A DNA stretch of 37,387 nucleotides, from the NCBI GenBank assembly GCA_964407075.1, contig CAYOUE010000010.1, positions 1-37,387 of the forward strand. The letters run 5' to 3'. The notes beneath the pieces are model-generated. The model searched no databases. It saw nothing but the letters and a program-made list of their open reading frames with translations, and was not told where the DNA came from. Shown piece by piece: positions 1 through 7,512 of this stretch; the first letter of the stretch is position 1; each line of letters opens with the position of its first letter. The position numbers were made by a program, and so were the translations under genes. The stretch comes from JAHQVI01 sp964407075. Its GTDB lineage: Bacteria; Pseudomonadota; Alphaproteobacteria; Rhizobiales; Rhodomicrobiaceae.

Positions 1-501
1 GAACGCGCCGCGCTCGGGCGAGCGCCGGACGGCGGACTCAATCCCGGCGAGCTGGCGCTCTGTCTGTCGGAGGCCAAGGCCCAGGATGTCAGCCGCAATG
101 CGCCGGACGCGCTCGTGATCGGGGCGGATCAGGTGATGGCCTGCGGCGGCCGAATATTCCACAAGCCCGCGGATAATGCTGCCGCTCGCGAGCAGCTCCG
201 CCTGCTGCGCGGCAGAACGCACAGCCTGTACTCGGCGTTGACGGTTGCTCAGGCGGGTGAGCCGCGCTGGCAGCATTTCGACCGCGCTGACCTGACCATG
301 CGGGATTTTTCGGATGACTTCCTGGATGAGTATTGCCGAAAGGAAGAGCCGCATCTACTCGCTTCCGTCGGCGCATATCGGATCGAGGGGCCGGGGGCGC
401 AGCTTTTCTCCCGCATCAGCGGTGATGTCTTTACAATAATCGGATTGCCGCTGCTGCCTCTTCTCGGCTATCTCCGCAAAATCGGATGGCTCATGCGCTG
501 A
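1..501 (+). CDS. maf: Maf-family nucleotide pyrophosphatase (5' partial)
   Basis: The reading frame is open from base 1, so the N-terminus, including the usual Ser-rich start motif, lies outside the window. The Maf signature GADQV is followed by a KP dipeptide (FHKPAD), as in the family's conserved D-K-P region. The C-terminus carries the typical ISGD(V/Y)FTIIGLPLLPLL segment. Maf proteins are cytoplasmic house-cleaning enzymes that hydrolyse non-canonical or excess nucleoside triphosphates to monophosphates plus pyrophosphate. The substrate class (dTTP/UTP or m7GTP type) cannot be assigned here. The gene ends 30 bases before aroE on the same strand, so it probably begins an operon with aroE, coaE and dnaQ, an arrangement common in alphaproteobacteria near the origin. 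Confidence 0.9.
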   Translation, partial: ERAALGRAPDGGLNPGELALCLSEAKAQDVSRNAPDALVIGADQVMACGGRIFHKPADNAAAREQLRLLRGRTHSLYSALTVAQAGEPRWQHFDRADLTMRDFSDDFLDEYCRKEEPHLLASVGAYRIEGPGAQLFSRISGDVFTIIGLPLLPLLGYLRKIGWLMR

Positions 502-531
502 TCGAGCGCAACGACTGACAGGATTGTAAGG

Positions 532-1368
532 ATGAAACGCGCCTGCGTAATCGGCTGGCCGGTCGAGCATTCCCGCTCGCCCCTTATTCATAATTACTGG
601 CTGAAGCGATACGGTATCGACGCCGAGTATACGAAGCAGGCTGTCGAACCGGACGATGCGGAAGATTTTCTGCGGAACCTCATACGGAACGGGTATGAGG
701 GCTGCAATGTGACCATCCCACACAAGGAACTGGCTTTCCGTGTGGCCAAGCGTCCGGACGAAATGGCGAGCGGCGTGAAGTCGGCCAATACGATCTGGTT
801 CGAAAATGGCGTGATGTGCGCGTCGAACACCGACATCTACGGATTTCTTCATAGCCTGGACGAACAGACGCCGGGATGGGACAGGATCGGCCTGCCAGCC
901 GCCGTTCTCGGCGCGGGTGGTGCCGCGCGTGGCATTCTGCGCAGTCTTTTCGACCGAGGATTTCAGCATGTAAGGATTGCGAACCGGACCCGCGAAAGGG
1001 CTGAGAAACTCGCGGCCGAATTCGGCCGCGGGGTGACTGTTTTCGCCTGGGAGAACCGGGAGGACATGCTGACAAATTGTGGGCTGCTCGTGAATACGAC
1101 CAGGCTTGGCATGACCGGCAGTCCGCCGCTGGAGATGGATCTCGGCGAGTTTTCGCTTCCCGGCGTCGTCTGCGATATCGTCTATTCGCCGCTCGAAACC
1201 GACCTGCTTCGCCGCGCCCGCGAATCCGGTTTTCATGTCGCCGACGGCTTGGGCATGTTGCTTCATCAGGCCGTGCCGGGCTTCGAGAAATGGTTCGGCG
1301 TTCGTCCGGAGGTTACGAAGGAACTCCGCGATCTGGTCCTTGCCGATCTGGGAACGGAAGGGAAATAG
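532..1368 (+). CDS. aroE: Shikimate dehydrogenase (NADP+)
   Basis: This 278-residue protein has the full shikimate dehydrogenase layout. The N-terminal substrate domain has the GWPVEHSRSP shikimate-binding motif at residues 8-17. The catalytic Lys is in NVTIPHKE (K65) and the paired Asp in SNTDIYGF (D101). The Rossmann domain begins with VLGAGGAAR at about 125-133 and carries an NRT dinucleotide-binding signature near 153. The enzyme reduces 3-dehydroshikimate to shikimate in aromatic amino acid synthesis in the cytosol. Length matches the family. The start follows a purine-rich AGGATTGTAAGG stretch. The stop is three bases from the coaE start, so the two are probably co-transcribed and may be translationally coupled. 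Confidence 0.97.
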   Translation: MKRACVIGWPVEHSRSPLIHNYWLKRYGIDAEYTKQAVEPDDAEDFLRNLIRNGYEGCNVTIPHKELAFRVAKRPDEMASGVKSANTIWFENGVMCASNTDIYGFLHSLDEQTPGWDRIGLPAAVLGAGGAARGILRSLFDRGFQHVRIANRTRERAEKLAAEFGRGVTVFAWENREDMLTNCGLLVNTTRLGMTGSPPLEMDLGEFSLPGVVCDIVYSPLETDLLRRARESGFHVADGLGMLLHQAVPGFEKWFGVRPEVTKELRDLVLADLGTEGK

Positions 1369-1371
1369 GCG

Positions 1372-2025
1372 ATGTTGATCGCAGGGCTGACCGGCTCGAT
1401 AGGCATGGGCAAGACCACTGTCTCCAGGCATATCGCGTCGCGCGGCGTCCCCGTCCTTGATTCCGACTCCGTGGTTCATGCGCTTTATCAGGGCGAGGCT
1501 GCCCCGCTTGTCGAAGCCGCTTTCCCCGGAACCGCACCTGACGGCAAGGTCGACCGCGCCAGACTTGCGCAGGCGCTAGCGGAGACGGATGAAGGCTTCG
1601 CGCGGCTTGAAGCGCTGGTGCACCCTCTTGTCCGCAAGGCGCAATGGCGGTTTATCGAGAAGCAGGCCAGGTCCGGCGCGGCGCTTTGCGTACTCGATAT
1701 ACCTTTACTGTTCGAAACCGGAGCGGACGAATTGATGGATGTTGTCGCTGTTGTCAGCGCTCCCGAGAACGTGCAGGCCGAGCGGGTGCTTGGCAGGCCG
1801 GGCATGACTCCGGAAAAATTCGCCGCCATCCTCGATCGCCAGATGCCCGACGGCGAAAAACGCGCGCGCGCCGATCATGTGATCGATGCCGGATTGCCAT
1901 TGGATGAAACGCTTCGTCAGGTCGATCAATGGCTCGAATCGCTGAAAGATGTGAAGGGAGAAAAGTACGGCCTCTGGATTGCGCGCTACGGTCCGCGCGC
2001 GGGAGGCGAAGCATCGGGAGAATGA
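1372..2025 (+). CDS. coaE: Dephospho-CoA kinase
   Basis: The 217-residue protein opens with a P-loop, GSIGMGKT at residues 8-15, followed by the DSD motif (about residue 30) typical of dephospho-CoA kinases. The central VLDIPLLFE motif and the RQM segment at about 160 (the lid and adenine-binding side) are also present. It phosphorylates the ribose 3'-OH of dephospho-CoA with ATP, the last step of coenzyme A synthesis. The start lies three bases after the aroE stop, with GGAAGGGAAAT ahead of it serving as ribosome site inside the end of aroE. The dnaQ start follows three bases after its stop, continuing a tight operon. Confidence 0.96.
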   Translation: MLIAGLTGSIGMGKTTVSRHIASRGVPVLDSDSVVHALYQGEAAPLVEAAFPGTAPDGKVDRARLAQALAETDEGFARLEALVHPLVRKAQWRFIEKQARSGAALCVLDIPLLFETGADELMDVVAVVSAPENVQAERVLGRPGMTPEKFAAILDRQMPDGEKRARADHVIDAGLPLDETLRQVDQWLESLKDVKGEKYGLWIARYGPRAGGEASGE

Positions 2026-2028
2026 CGG

Positions 2029-2718
2029 ATGCGCGAGATCGTGATGGATACGGAAACGACCGGCTTCGATCCGCATAGCGGCGACCGGCTCGTCGAAATC
2101 GGATGCATCGAGCTTTCAAACTACATCCCGACCGGGCGCATCTGGCATCGATACGTCAATCCGCAGCGGGAGATGCCCGAGGGTGCGTACCGCGTTCACG
2201 GCCTTTCAACGGAATTCCTTTCCGACAAGCCGCTATTTGCCGACATCGTTGACGATTTCCTGAATTTCGTGGATGGCGGCAGGATGGTGTTTCACAACGC
2301 CAGTTTCGATATGAACTTCATCAATGCCGAGTTGAGCTGGGTAGGCCGAGAGATGATTCCTCCGGAACAGGTTTTCGACACGCTGGCCATGGCGCGGCGT
2401 AAACATCCTGCTGGCCCGAATAGCCTGGACGCGCTCTGCAAACGCTACGGCGTCGACAATTCGTCACGCACAAAGCACGGCGCGCTGCTGGACGCCGAAT
2501 TGCTGGCCGAGGTCTATCTGCATCTGATTGGTGGTCCGCAGGCCGCGCTCGATCTGTCCGCTTCCAGCGGTGCGCGCAGGAACACCGCGGCCGGGGTGAA
2601 GCATATGCGCCATCGCCCGAAGCCGCTGGCGCCCGCACTGGATCGGGCGGAACTGGAAGCTCATGAGGCTTTCGTCACCGAGCTTGGCGAAAATGCGATC
2701 TGGAAGAACTATTCCTGA
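2029..2718 (+). CDS. dnaQ: DNA polymerase III epsilon subunit (3'-5' proofreading exonuclease)
   Basis: This 229-residue protein belongs to the DEDDh exonuclease family. The ExoI motif MDTETTG supplies metal-binding D7 and E9. A later NASFDMNF segment corresponds to ExoII, and KHGALLDAELLA near residue 150 is the ExoIII H-x(4)-D element. Epsilon removes misincorporated nucleotides within the replicative polymerase core and contacts the alpha subunit through its C-terminal tail. The tail here is the roughly 60 residues after the exonuclease domain. Length is normal for alphaproteobacterial DnaQ. It is the last gene of the maf-aroE-coaE-dnaQ run and faces secB tail to tail with only 12 bases between stops. 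Confidence 0.95.
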   Translation: MREIVMDTETTGFDPHSGDRLVEIGCIELSNYIPTGRIWHRYVNPQREMPEGAYRVHGLSTEFLSDKPLFADIVDDFLNFVDGGRMVFHNASFDMNFINAELSWVGREMIPPEQVFDTLAMARRKHPAGPNSLDALCKRYGVDNSSRTKHGALLDAELLAEVYLHLIGGPQAALDLSASSGARRNTAAGVKHMRHRPKPLAPALDRAELEAHEAFVTELGENAIWKNYS

Positions 2719-2730
2719 GCCGCTTGCGTT

Positions 2731-3225
2731 CTATTGAACGGCGGCTTCGGCCTGCTTCTTTTCCTCTGCGATCCGCTGGCGGTACAACGAGGCGAAATCG
2801 ATCGGATCGAGGGCCAGCGGGGCAAACCCGCCTTCGCGCGTCAGATCGGCCATCAGCCTTCGGGCGAAAGGAAAGAGCAGAGCCGGGCATTCGATGAACA
2901 GAAACGGCCGCATCGCCTGTTCGGGGAGATCCTTCAGCCGGAACGCTCCGCCATAGACCAGTTCGAGCGCATAGATGTTCTGGTCTTCGGCCTTCGCCGT
3001 CGCTTCGAGGGTCAGGAGGACTTCGTAGATGTCTTCGCCGATACGCTGAGCCTGGACGTTGAAATTGATCTGGAACTTCGGTTGCTTGTCAGTAGTGCGA
3101 AGGCTGGCGGGCGCTCCGGGGTTTTCGAAGGACAAGTCCTTGATATATTGCGCCAGCACGTTGACCTGCGGCTTTTTCTGATTTTCGGCTCCTGCCGCAC
3201 CGGCGCCGTTTGTTTCTTCAGACAT
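2731..3225 (-). CDS. secB: Protein-export chaperone SecB
   Basis: The protein has SecB-family hallmarks: a short Gly/Ala/Glu-rich lead, then QPQVNVLAQYIKDLSFENP-type sequence at about 18-37 (here starting KKPQVNVLAQY), the central YALELVYGGAF region and the C-terminal LLFPFARRLMADLTREGGF motif. SecB is a cytosolic homotetramer that keeps preproteins unfolded and hands them to SecA. I chose the ATG at 3225 (164 residues) because AGGGAAAAGG lies 8 bases upstream. A longer in-frame ATG at 3255 would place that site inside the coding sequence and lacks its own. The neighbours FxsA (same strand, upstream) and DnaQ (convergent) match the conserved alphaproteobacterial order. Confidence 0.95.
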   Translation of the reverse strand: MSEETNGAGAAGAENQKKPQVNVLAQYIKDLSFENPGAPASLRTTDKQPKFQINFNVQAQRIGEDIYEVLLTLEATAKAEDQNIYALELVYGGAFRLKDLPEQAMRPFLFIECPALLFPFARRLMADLTREGGFAPLALDPIDFASLYRQRIAEEKKQAEAAVQ

Positions 3226-3350
3226 TGCCTTTTCCCTGATCTGAGAAGCGGCCATCTGCTATATAAAGCGCGGCCGCATCGCCATAATTGATGCTGTCGC
3301 TATCACGACGGCTGCGCACAGGCAAGATATTGCCCTGATGCGTCCGAATG

Positions 3351-3938
3351 TCAGGGCCTCCAGGGCGTGTCCTTTCTGCTCCTGGGACGACCTTCCGTTT
3401 CATCCGGTTCGAGCGGCTCGCCTTTTTCAGAGCGGCTGCCCGGATGAATGGTTTCGAATTCTGCGTCGACAACATTGTCATTGCCCGGCTTCCTGAACCG
3501 ATCCGGTCCGGCTGCGCCTGCGTTCGGCTTCGTTCCCCCGCTTTGCCCGGACTGACCGAATACGGAATAGCTGACCGTTCCGGATTGCGCCGCCCGGCTG
3601 AAAGCCCAGCGGGCGAGACTGCGCCTGATCGGCGGGACAAAAAGCAGCAGGCCGATCGTGTCGGTCAGCAGCCCCGGCGTCAGAAGCAGCAGTCCGGCTG
3701 ACAGAATACCAATGCCGTCAATCACCGGCGTAAGAGGCATTTCTCCTCTGTCGACCGCGTCGCCGAAGCTCTTCAGCGCCGCAAATCCTTGCACCCTCAT
3801 CAAAAAACTGCCAGCAATGGCCGTTGCGACCGTTATGGCGATCGTAGGCAGGGTGCCAATGAGCTGACCCGCCTGAATGAAAAGCGCAATCTCCGCAACG
3901 GGCACCGCGATGAAAAACAGGAGCAGAAAAAGTTGCAT
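3351..3938 (-). CDS. fxsA: FxsA family membrane protein
   Basis: A 195-residue membrane protein starting MQLFLLLFF. The first about 20 residues and residues 24-50 form hydrophobic segments. The family signature region follows, with GGEMPLTP-like sequence (here DRGEMPLTPVIDGIGILSAGLLLLTPG, residues about 68-95) that forms further membrane segments. The cytoplasmic tail is long, Gly/Pro/charged, and contains VVDAEFE, a short motif often kept in alphaproteobacterial FxsA tails. In E. coli FxsA overproduction relieves phage T7 exclusion by the F plasmid; its normal job is unknown. The frame stays open upstream to 4142, but the ATG at 3938 starts exactly at the family N-terminus and has AGAAG just upstream. 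Confidence 0.9.
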   Translation of the reverse strand: MQLFLLLFFIAVPVAEIALFIQAGQLIGTLPTIAITVATAIAGSFLMRVQGFAALKSFGDAVDRGEMPLTPVIDGIGILSAGLLLLTPGLLTDTIGLLLFVPPIRRSLARWAFSRAAQSGTVSYSVFGQSGQSGGTKPNAGAAGPDRFRKPGNDNVVDAEFETIHPGSRSEKGEPLEPDETEGRPRSRKDTPWRP

Positions 3939-4157
3939 TCTTCTAAGCCTTTCATGTATCGCAATAAAAACGAGAACCGGGCTATTGCGGGCCGTCTTGC
4001 CGGTTGGCTTGGCCTTCCTGATCGCGTAGGCTGTTTCCGAAAGAGAGCGGGGAGACATCCGGCGAACCGTTAACGGCTGGCGGATATACTCCATAGCTCC
4101 TATATAACATCTGAAATTATCTATGCGCACATATGTATCCACAAAAGCTGCGGCAAT
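3939..4157. promoter_or_regulatory. Divergent intergenic region fxsA / Tim44-like gene
   Basis: These 219 bases separate the divergent starts of fxsA and the Tim44-like gene and must carry both promoters. The right half is AT-richer (TATATAACATCTGAAATTAT around 4101-4120). A single DnaA-box-like GTATCCACA occurs near 4135. I cannot define a promoter with certainty, and no ORF here looks like a protein. Confidence 0.4.
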
Positions 4158-4871
4158 ATGAACGGCACGATAGACATCCTAACCCTGATATTCCTCGTTC
4201 TTGCGGTCGTTATCTTTATCAAGCTCCGCAGCGTGCTTGGTCGGCGCACAGGACATGAGCGCCCGCGCTATGACCCGTATTCTGCTGATGAGACGAATCG
4301 CGGCGGTATGCCTGACAACATAGTCACGCTGCCCCGTGGAGAGACCCCGCGGATGTCAGAAGAACTTGACGAAGACACCTTCGCCAAACGGCTCAAGGAA
4401 GTCGCGCCGGAAGGCGGCGACGTTGCGGCGAAGCTGCAGCGTATCGCTCAGGCCGACAGGACTTTCGATCCCAAGCATTTCATTACCGGCGCCAAGGCGG
4501 CATATGAAATGATCGTCACGGCTTTCGCCGAAGGGGACCGAAAGACACTGAGAGGTTTGCTGAGCAGGGAAGTTTACGACAGCTTCGCAGCTGCAATCAG
4601 CGAACGCGAGCAGCGCGGTGAAATGGCCGATTTCAAATTTGTCGGCATTTCGAAATCTGAAATCACGGATGCAGAAGTCCTGGATCGCGCCATAAACGTG
4701 ACTGTCAAATTCACGAGCGACATCATTACGGCGACGCGTAACCGTGCCGGCGAAGTGATCGAAGGCAGCCCGACCCAGATCCGTGAAGTGATCGACTATT
4801 GGACCTTCAACCGTGAAGTTTCTTCGCGCGACCCGAACTGGCGGCTTGTCGCAACAGGCGATGCTGCTTAG
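4158..4871 (+). CDS. Tim44-like domain protein
   Basis: This 237-residue protein has one N-terminal membrane anchor (residues about 5-24, DILTLIFLVLAVVIFIKL) followed by a basic and polar linker. The C-terminal globular domain (about 90-235) matches the Tim44-like fold, including FLTGAKAAYEMIV-type sequence (here HFITGAKAAYEMIVTAFAEGD), LLSREVYDSFAAAI and the closing VIDYWTFNREVSSRDPNWRLVAT. Mitochondrial Tim44 links the import channel to Hsp70. Bacterial homologues (TimA) are inner-membrane proteins common in alphaproteobacteria with an unsettled role. Its place between fxsA/secB and mltA is conserved. No clear Shine-Dalgarno precedes the ATG. The stop is in the same frame as the following mltA. 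Confidence 0.9.
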   Translation: MNGTIDILTLIFLVLAVVIFIKLRSVLGRRTGHERPRYDPYSADETNRGGMPDNIVTLPRGETPRMSEELDEDTFAKRLKEVAPEGGDVAAKLQRIAQADRTFDPKHFITGAKAAYEMIVTAFAEGDRKTLRGLLSREVYDSFAAAISEREQRGEMADFKFVGISKSEITDAEVLDRAINVTVKFTSDIITATRNRAGEVIEGSPTQIREVIDYWTFNREVSSRDPNWRLVATGDAA

Positions 4872-4910
4872 CCGCAGAGCGGCGGAAGTGGCCTCGCACC
4901 GACAAATCCC

Positions 4911-6029
4911 ATGACGGATGCTCCGCTCTGGGCATGGCAGTTCGGCAGGGAAGCCGCTTCCGGCGAGCCGGCGGTAAACAGAGCGCCCGTCGGTTTTTCC
5001 TCCATACCCAGATGGATGGATGACGATCACGCCTCGGCTTATCGTACTTTCGTCAAGTCGGCTGAAAGGATTGCCAGCGGCGCATTTTCCAGCATTGATG
5101 CGCCGCTGCTTGCCGTCTGCCTTGACGCCTTGCGGATGCGCGCCGGTGGCGATGAGGCGGACGCGCGGAGTTTTTTCGAAAGCCGTTTCAAGCCATATCG
5201 CATATTACCGCCTCCGGAAGGCGGTCTCGTCACCGGATATTTCGAACCCGAACTGACCGGGTCGCTGATCGAAACGCCTCGATATGGGGTGCCGGTTTAC
5301 GCATTGCCAGAAGATCTGGTTCTACTCGAAGGCGATGAGCAAAGCGAAGGGGAGCTGGCAGGACTGACCGCCGCCCGCGCAACCTCCGACGGTCCGGTTC
5401 CTTATTTTACCCGCGCCGAGATCGAGGCGGGCGCACTCGCCGGGTGCGGGCTCGAAATCGCCTGGCTGGCAGATCCTTACGAGGCCTATGTGATGCAGGT
5501 TCAGGGTTCCGGCCTGATCGTTCTGCCGGACGGAAACCGCATTCGCATAGGTTTTTCCGGCAAGAATGGTCATCCGTATACGTCCGTGGGCAGACTGCTT
5601 GTCGAGCGCGGCTTTCTGGACCGGGCCAACGCCACGCTGGATCGGGTTCTATCCTGGCTGCGCGCCAATCCCGAAGCAGGGCGCAAGATCATGCACGAAA
5701 ACCAGTCTTATCCCTTTTTCCGCAGGCTGAACGACTCTGAAGGCCAAGACGGGCCTCTCGGCTCCATGGGGACTCCGCTGACGCCGGGACGCAGTCTTGC
5801 CGCTGATCCGCGCTGCCATCGCCTCGGCCTGCCGATCTGGGTTCACGCGCCGGAACTCATTGACCCGGAAGGCCGTATTTTCTCGCGGCTCATGATTGCC
5901 CAGGACAGCGGCTCGGCGATCCGTGGGCCTGTTCGCGGCGACATATTCTGGGGAACGGGCGCGCAGGCCGGGCTGCTGGCAGGAAAGACGAAAGACATAT
6001 GTGATTTTTACGTCCTTATCCCAAATTAA
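4911..6029 (+). CDS. mltA: MltA-family murein transglycosylase
   Basis: The 372-residue protein contains an MltA domain (about residues 90-255: GYFEPELTGS, YGVPVYALPEDL, QVQGSGLIVLPDG) and a C-terminal 3D double-psi barrel domain ending in AQDSGSAIRGPVRGDIFWG (about 330-348). The Asp of GDIFWG (D344) sits where the catalytic acid of MltA is expected. Such enzymes cleave peptidoglycan to 1,6-anhydro-muropeptides in the periplasm. The protein starts MTDAPLWAWQFG and has no signal peptide or lipobox. The frame upstream closes at the Tim44 stop without another start codon, so either export is Sec-independent or the protein is unusual. It lies 39 bases after the Tim44-like gene. Confidence 0.9.
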   Translation: MTDAPLWAWQFGREAASGEPAVNRAPVGFSSIPRWMDDDHASAYRTFVKSAERIASGAFSSIDAPLLAVCLDALRMRAGGDEADARSFFESRFKPYRILPPPEGGLVTGYFEPELTGSLIETPRYGVPVYALPEDLVLLEGDEQSEGELAGLTAARATSDGPVPYFTRAEIEAGALAGCGLEIAWLADPYEAYVMQVQGSGLIVLPDGNRIRIGFSGKNGHPYTSVGRLLVERGFLDRANATLDRVLSWLRANPEAGRKIMHENQSYPFFRRLNDSEGQDGPLGSMGTPLTPGRSLAADPRCHRLGLPIWVHAPELIDPEGRIFSRLMIAQDSGSAIRGPVRGDIFWGTGAQAGLLAGKTKDICDFYVLIPN

Positions 6030-6073
6030 GCATAGGCAGAGGTCCTGCCATCGATCCGGATACGGACACAGGA

Positions 6074-6658
6074 ATGAACGAAAACCGGCCGTCACGAAAA
6101 AGAGCGCTCACCGCTGATGAGGCGGATCTGTGGGCGCGCGCCATGCGAGACGCCAAGAAGCTGCCGGACAAGCGTAGCGGACGGGACGTCACGGCCGATT
6201 GTGCAGAGCCGGTCCGCGCTCAGCTCCAATCCGATCCTCCCGGTCCCGCCAGTCCTGCTGTCCCTTCCCTGACGCCGTCCGCAGCCTCGCCTCCCATCGC
6301 CAGTTTCGATCAGCGCCAGAAGCGCAAGCTGGCCCGTAAAGCCGAGACCATCGACAGCCGGATCGACTTGCACGGTATGCGCCAGGCGCAGGCTTATGCC
6401 GCTTTACGCCGATTCCTTCTGGCCTGCGCCGCACGCGGTGACCGGAATGTGCTCGTCATAACGGGCAAGGGAACCGCTGCGGAACGCAGCCGGGACTATT
6501 TGGCCGAGCAGAGAGGCGTTCTCCGGAGACTCGTTCCGGAGTGGCTACAGGAGCCGGAACTGCGGGCGATTGTCGTCAGCTACACATCCGCAGGTCCGCG
6601 GCACGGCGGCGACGGGGCGCTGTATGTACGCATCCGCCGCGCCGGCCGCCGCGCCTGA
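6074..6658 (+). CDS. Smr/MutS2-C domain protein
   Basis: This 194-residue protein has a charged, Pro/Ala-rich N-terminal half and a C-terminal Smr domain (about 95-190). The domain shows the IDLHGM motif (family L-D-x-H-G), ITGKG (the T-G-x-G element), and a final RHGGDGALYVRIRR segment. Smr domains are small DNA- or RNA-binding modules, many with nicking or endoribonuclease activity, first seen at the C-terminus of MutS2. In alphaproteobacteria a stand-alone version commonly follows mltA, as here, 44 bases downstream. The function of this class is not established. The N-terminal part is probably disordered. Confidence 0.92.
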   Translation: MNENRPSRKRALTADEADLWARAMRDAKKLPDKRSGRDVTADCAEPVRAQLQSDPPGPASPAVPSLTPSAASPPIASFDQRQKRKLARKAETIDSRIDLHGMRQAQAYAALRRFLLACAARGDRNVLVITGKGTAAERSRDYLAEQRGVLRRLVPEWLQEPELRAIVVSYTSAGPRHGGDGALYVRIRRAGRRA

Positions 6659-6748
6659 TCTGGCCGGGATGATTTTACTGGACAAGAACTAGGACGTTCG
6701 TCTTGTTTCATCGTCCCGTTCCCGGACTGCTGCGGTTATAGGATTTTC

Positions 6749-7342
6749 ATGATCGAGTTGATTGCGCCGGTTACGCTGTTTGGCTTTGTCGCCGCTGTGA
6801 CGCCGGGCCCAAACAACATCATGGTCACGGCGTCCGGATCGGCTTTCGGTTTCCGCCGTTCCGTCCCGCATATTCTCGGCGTGACATTCGGCTTTCCGCT
6901 CATGTTCGTCGCCATCGGCCTCGGTCTGGGCGAGATTTTCCTGCAAAATCCGCAAATCCACCTGATGCTGAAATACGGTGGCGCAGCTTATCTGTTCTAT
7001 CTGGCCTGGCGGATCGCTCAGGCGGGCCGGCCCGGCTCGGGAGAGTCGGGCGCCAAGCCGCTTACATTTTTCGAAGCCGTCGCCTTTCAATGGGTCAACG
7101 TCAAGGCCTGGATGGTCGCCGTCAGCGCGATTCCCGCTTTTACCACAGTTGGCGGCAACTATTACGCCGAACTGATGGTCATGGCGTTGATCTTCATTGC
7201 TGTTACGCTGCCCAGCATATCGATCTGGTGCCTGTTCGGCGTTGGCATTCGCAGTTTGGTACGAACTGAGGAAACGGCACGAACGGTGAATCTGATCCTA
7301 GCCGGTATGGTGGCCCTGTCGGTTCTGATGCTGTTCTGGTAA
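6749..7342 (+). CDS. LysE/RhtB family exporter
   Basis: A 197-residue inner-membrane protein with about six hydrophobic segments. The LysE-family signature VTPGPNN lies near residues 18-24, followed by AFGFRRSVPHILGVTFGF, a usual second element. The family exports amino acids such as lysine, threonine or homoserine lactones. The substrate here cannot be predicted. AGGA lies six bases upstream of the ATG. The gene follows the Smr gene after 90 bases and is probably its own transcription unit. Length is typical (about 200-210). Confidence 0.9.
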   Translation: MIELIAPVTLFGFVAAVTPGPNNIMVTASGSAFGFRRSVPHILGVTFGFPLMFVAIGLGLGEIFLQNPQIHLMLKYGGAAYLFYLAWRIAQAGRPGSGESGAKPLTFFEAVAFQWVNVKAWMVAVSAIPAFTTVGGNYYAELMVMALIFIAVTLPSISIWCLFGVGIRSLVRTEETARTVNLILAGMVALSVLMLFW

Positions 7343-7512
7343 AGTGCGTTCGCCGGTTACGGGATGCAGGACGTTAATCTTGCTGCGTTATGCGTATTCG
7401 ATGCGAACGCCTCCGGTTTCACTAGGGCGCAGTTGGCAGCAGGGTTGTCATGACGCCAGCACAGCCTTTAGTTTGAGAAGGCACGAGCGCAGATCCTCTC
7501 AGGGAGAGAGCC

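Noticed and set aside
355..1479. 374-codon open frame on the minus strand across aroE and coaE
   Set aside because: It is antisense to two clear enzymes with full motifs; composition is Arg/His-rich and shows no recognisable domain. Typical shadow frame of high-GC DNA.
2718..2746. Inverted repeat AGCCGC/GCGGCT between the convergent dnaQ and secB ends as a terminator
   Set aside because: Short stem, long loop, lies partly in the secB coding sequence and has no T tract; not enough support.
4135..4143. DnaA-box-like GTATCCACA upstream of the Tim44-like gene, considered as part of an origin
   Set aside because: Only one imperfect box and no cluster or AT-rich unwinding element; a single match is expected by chance.
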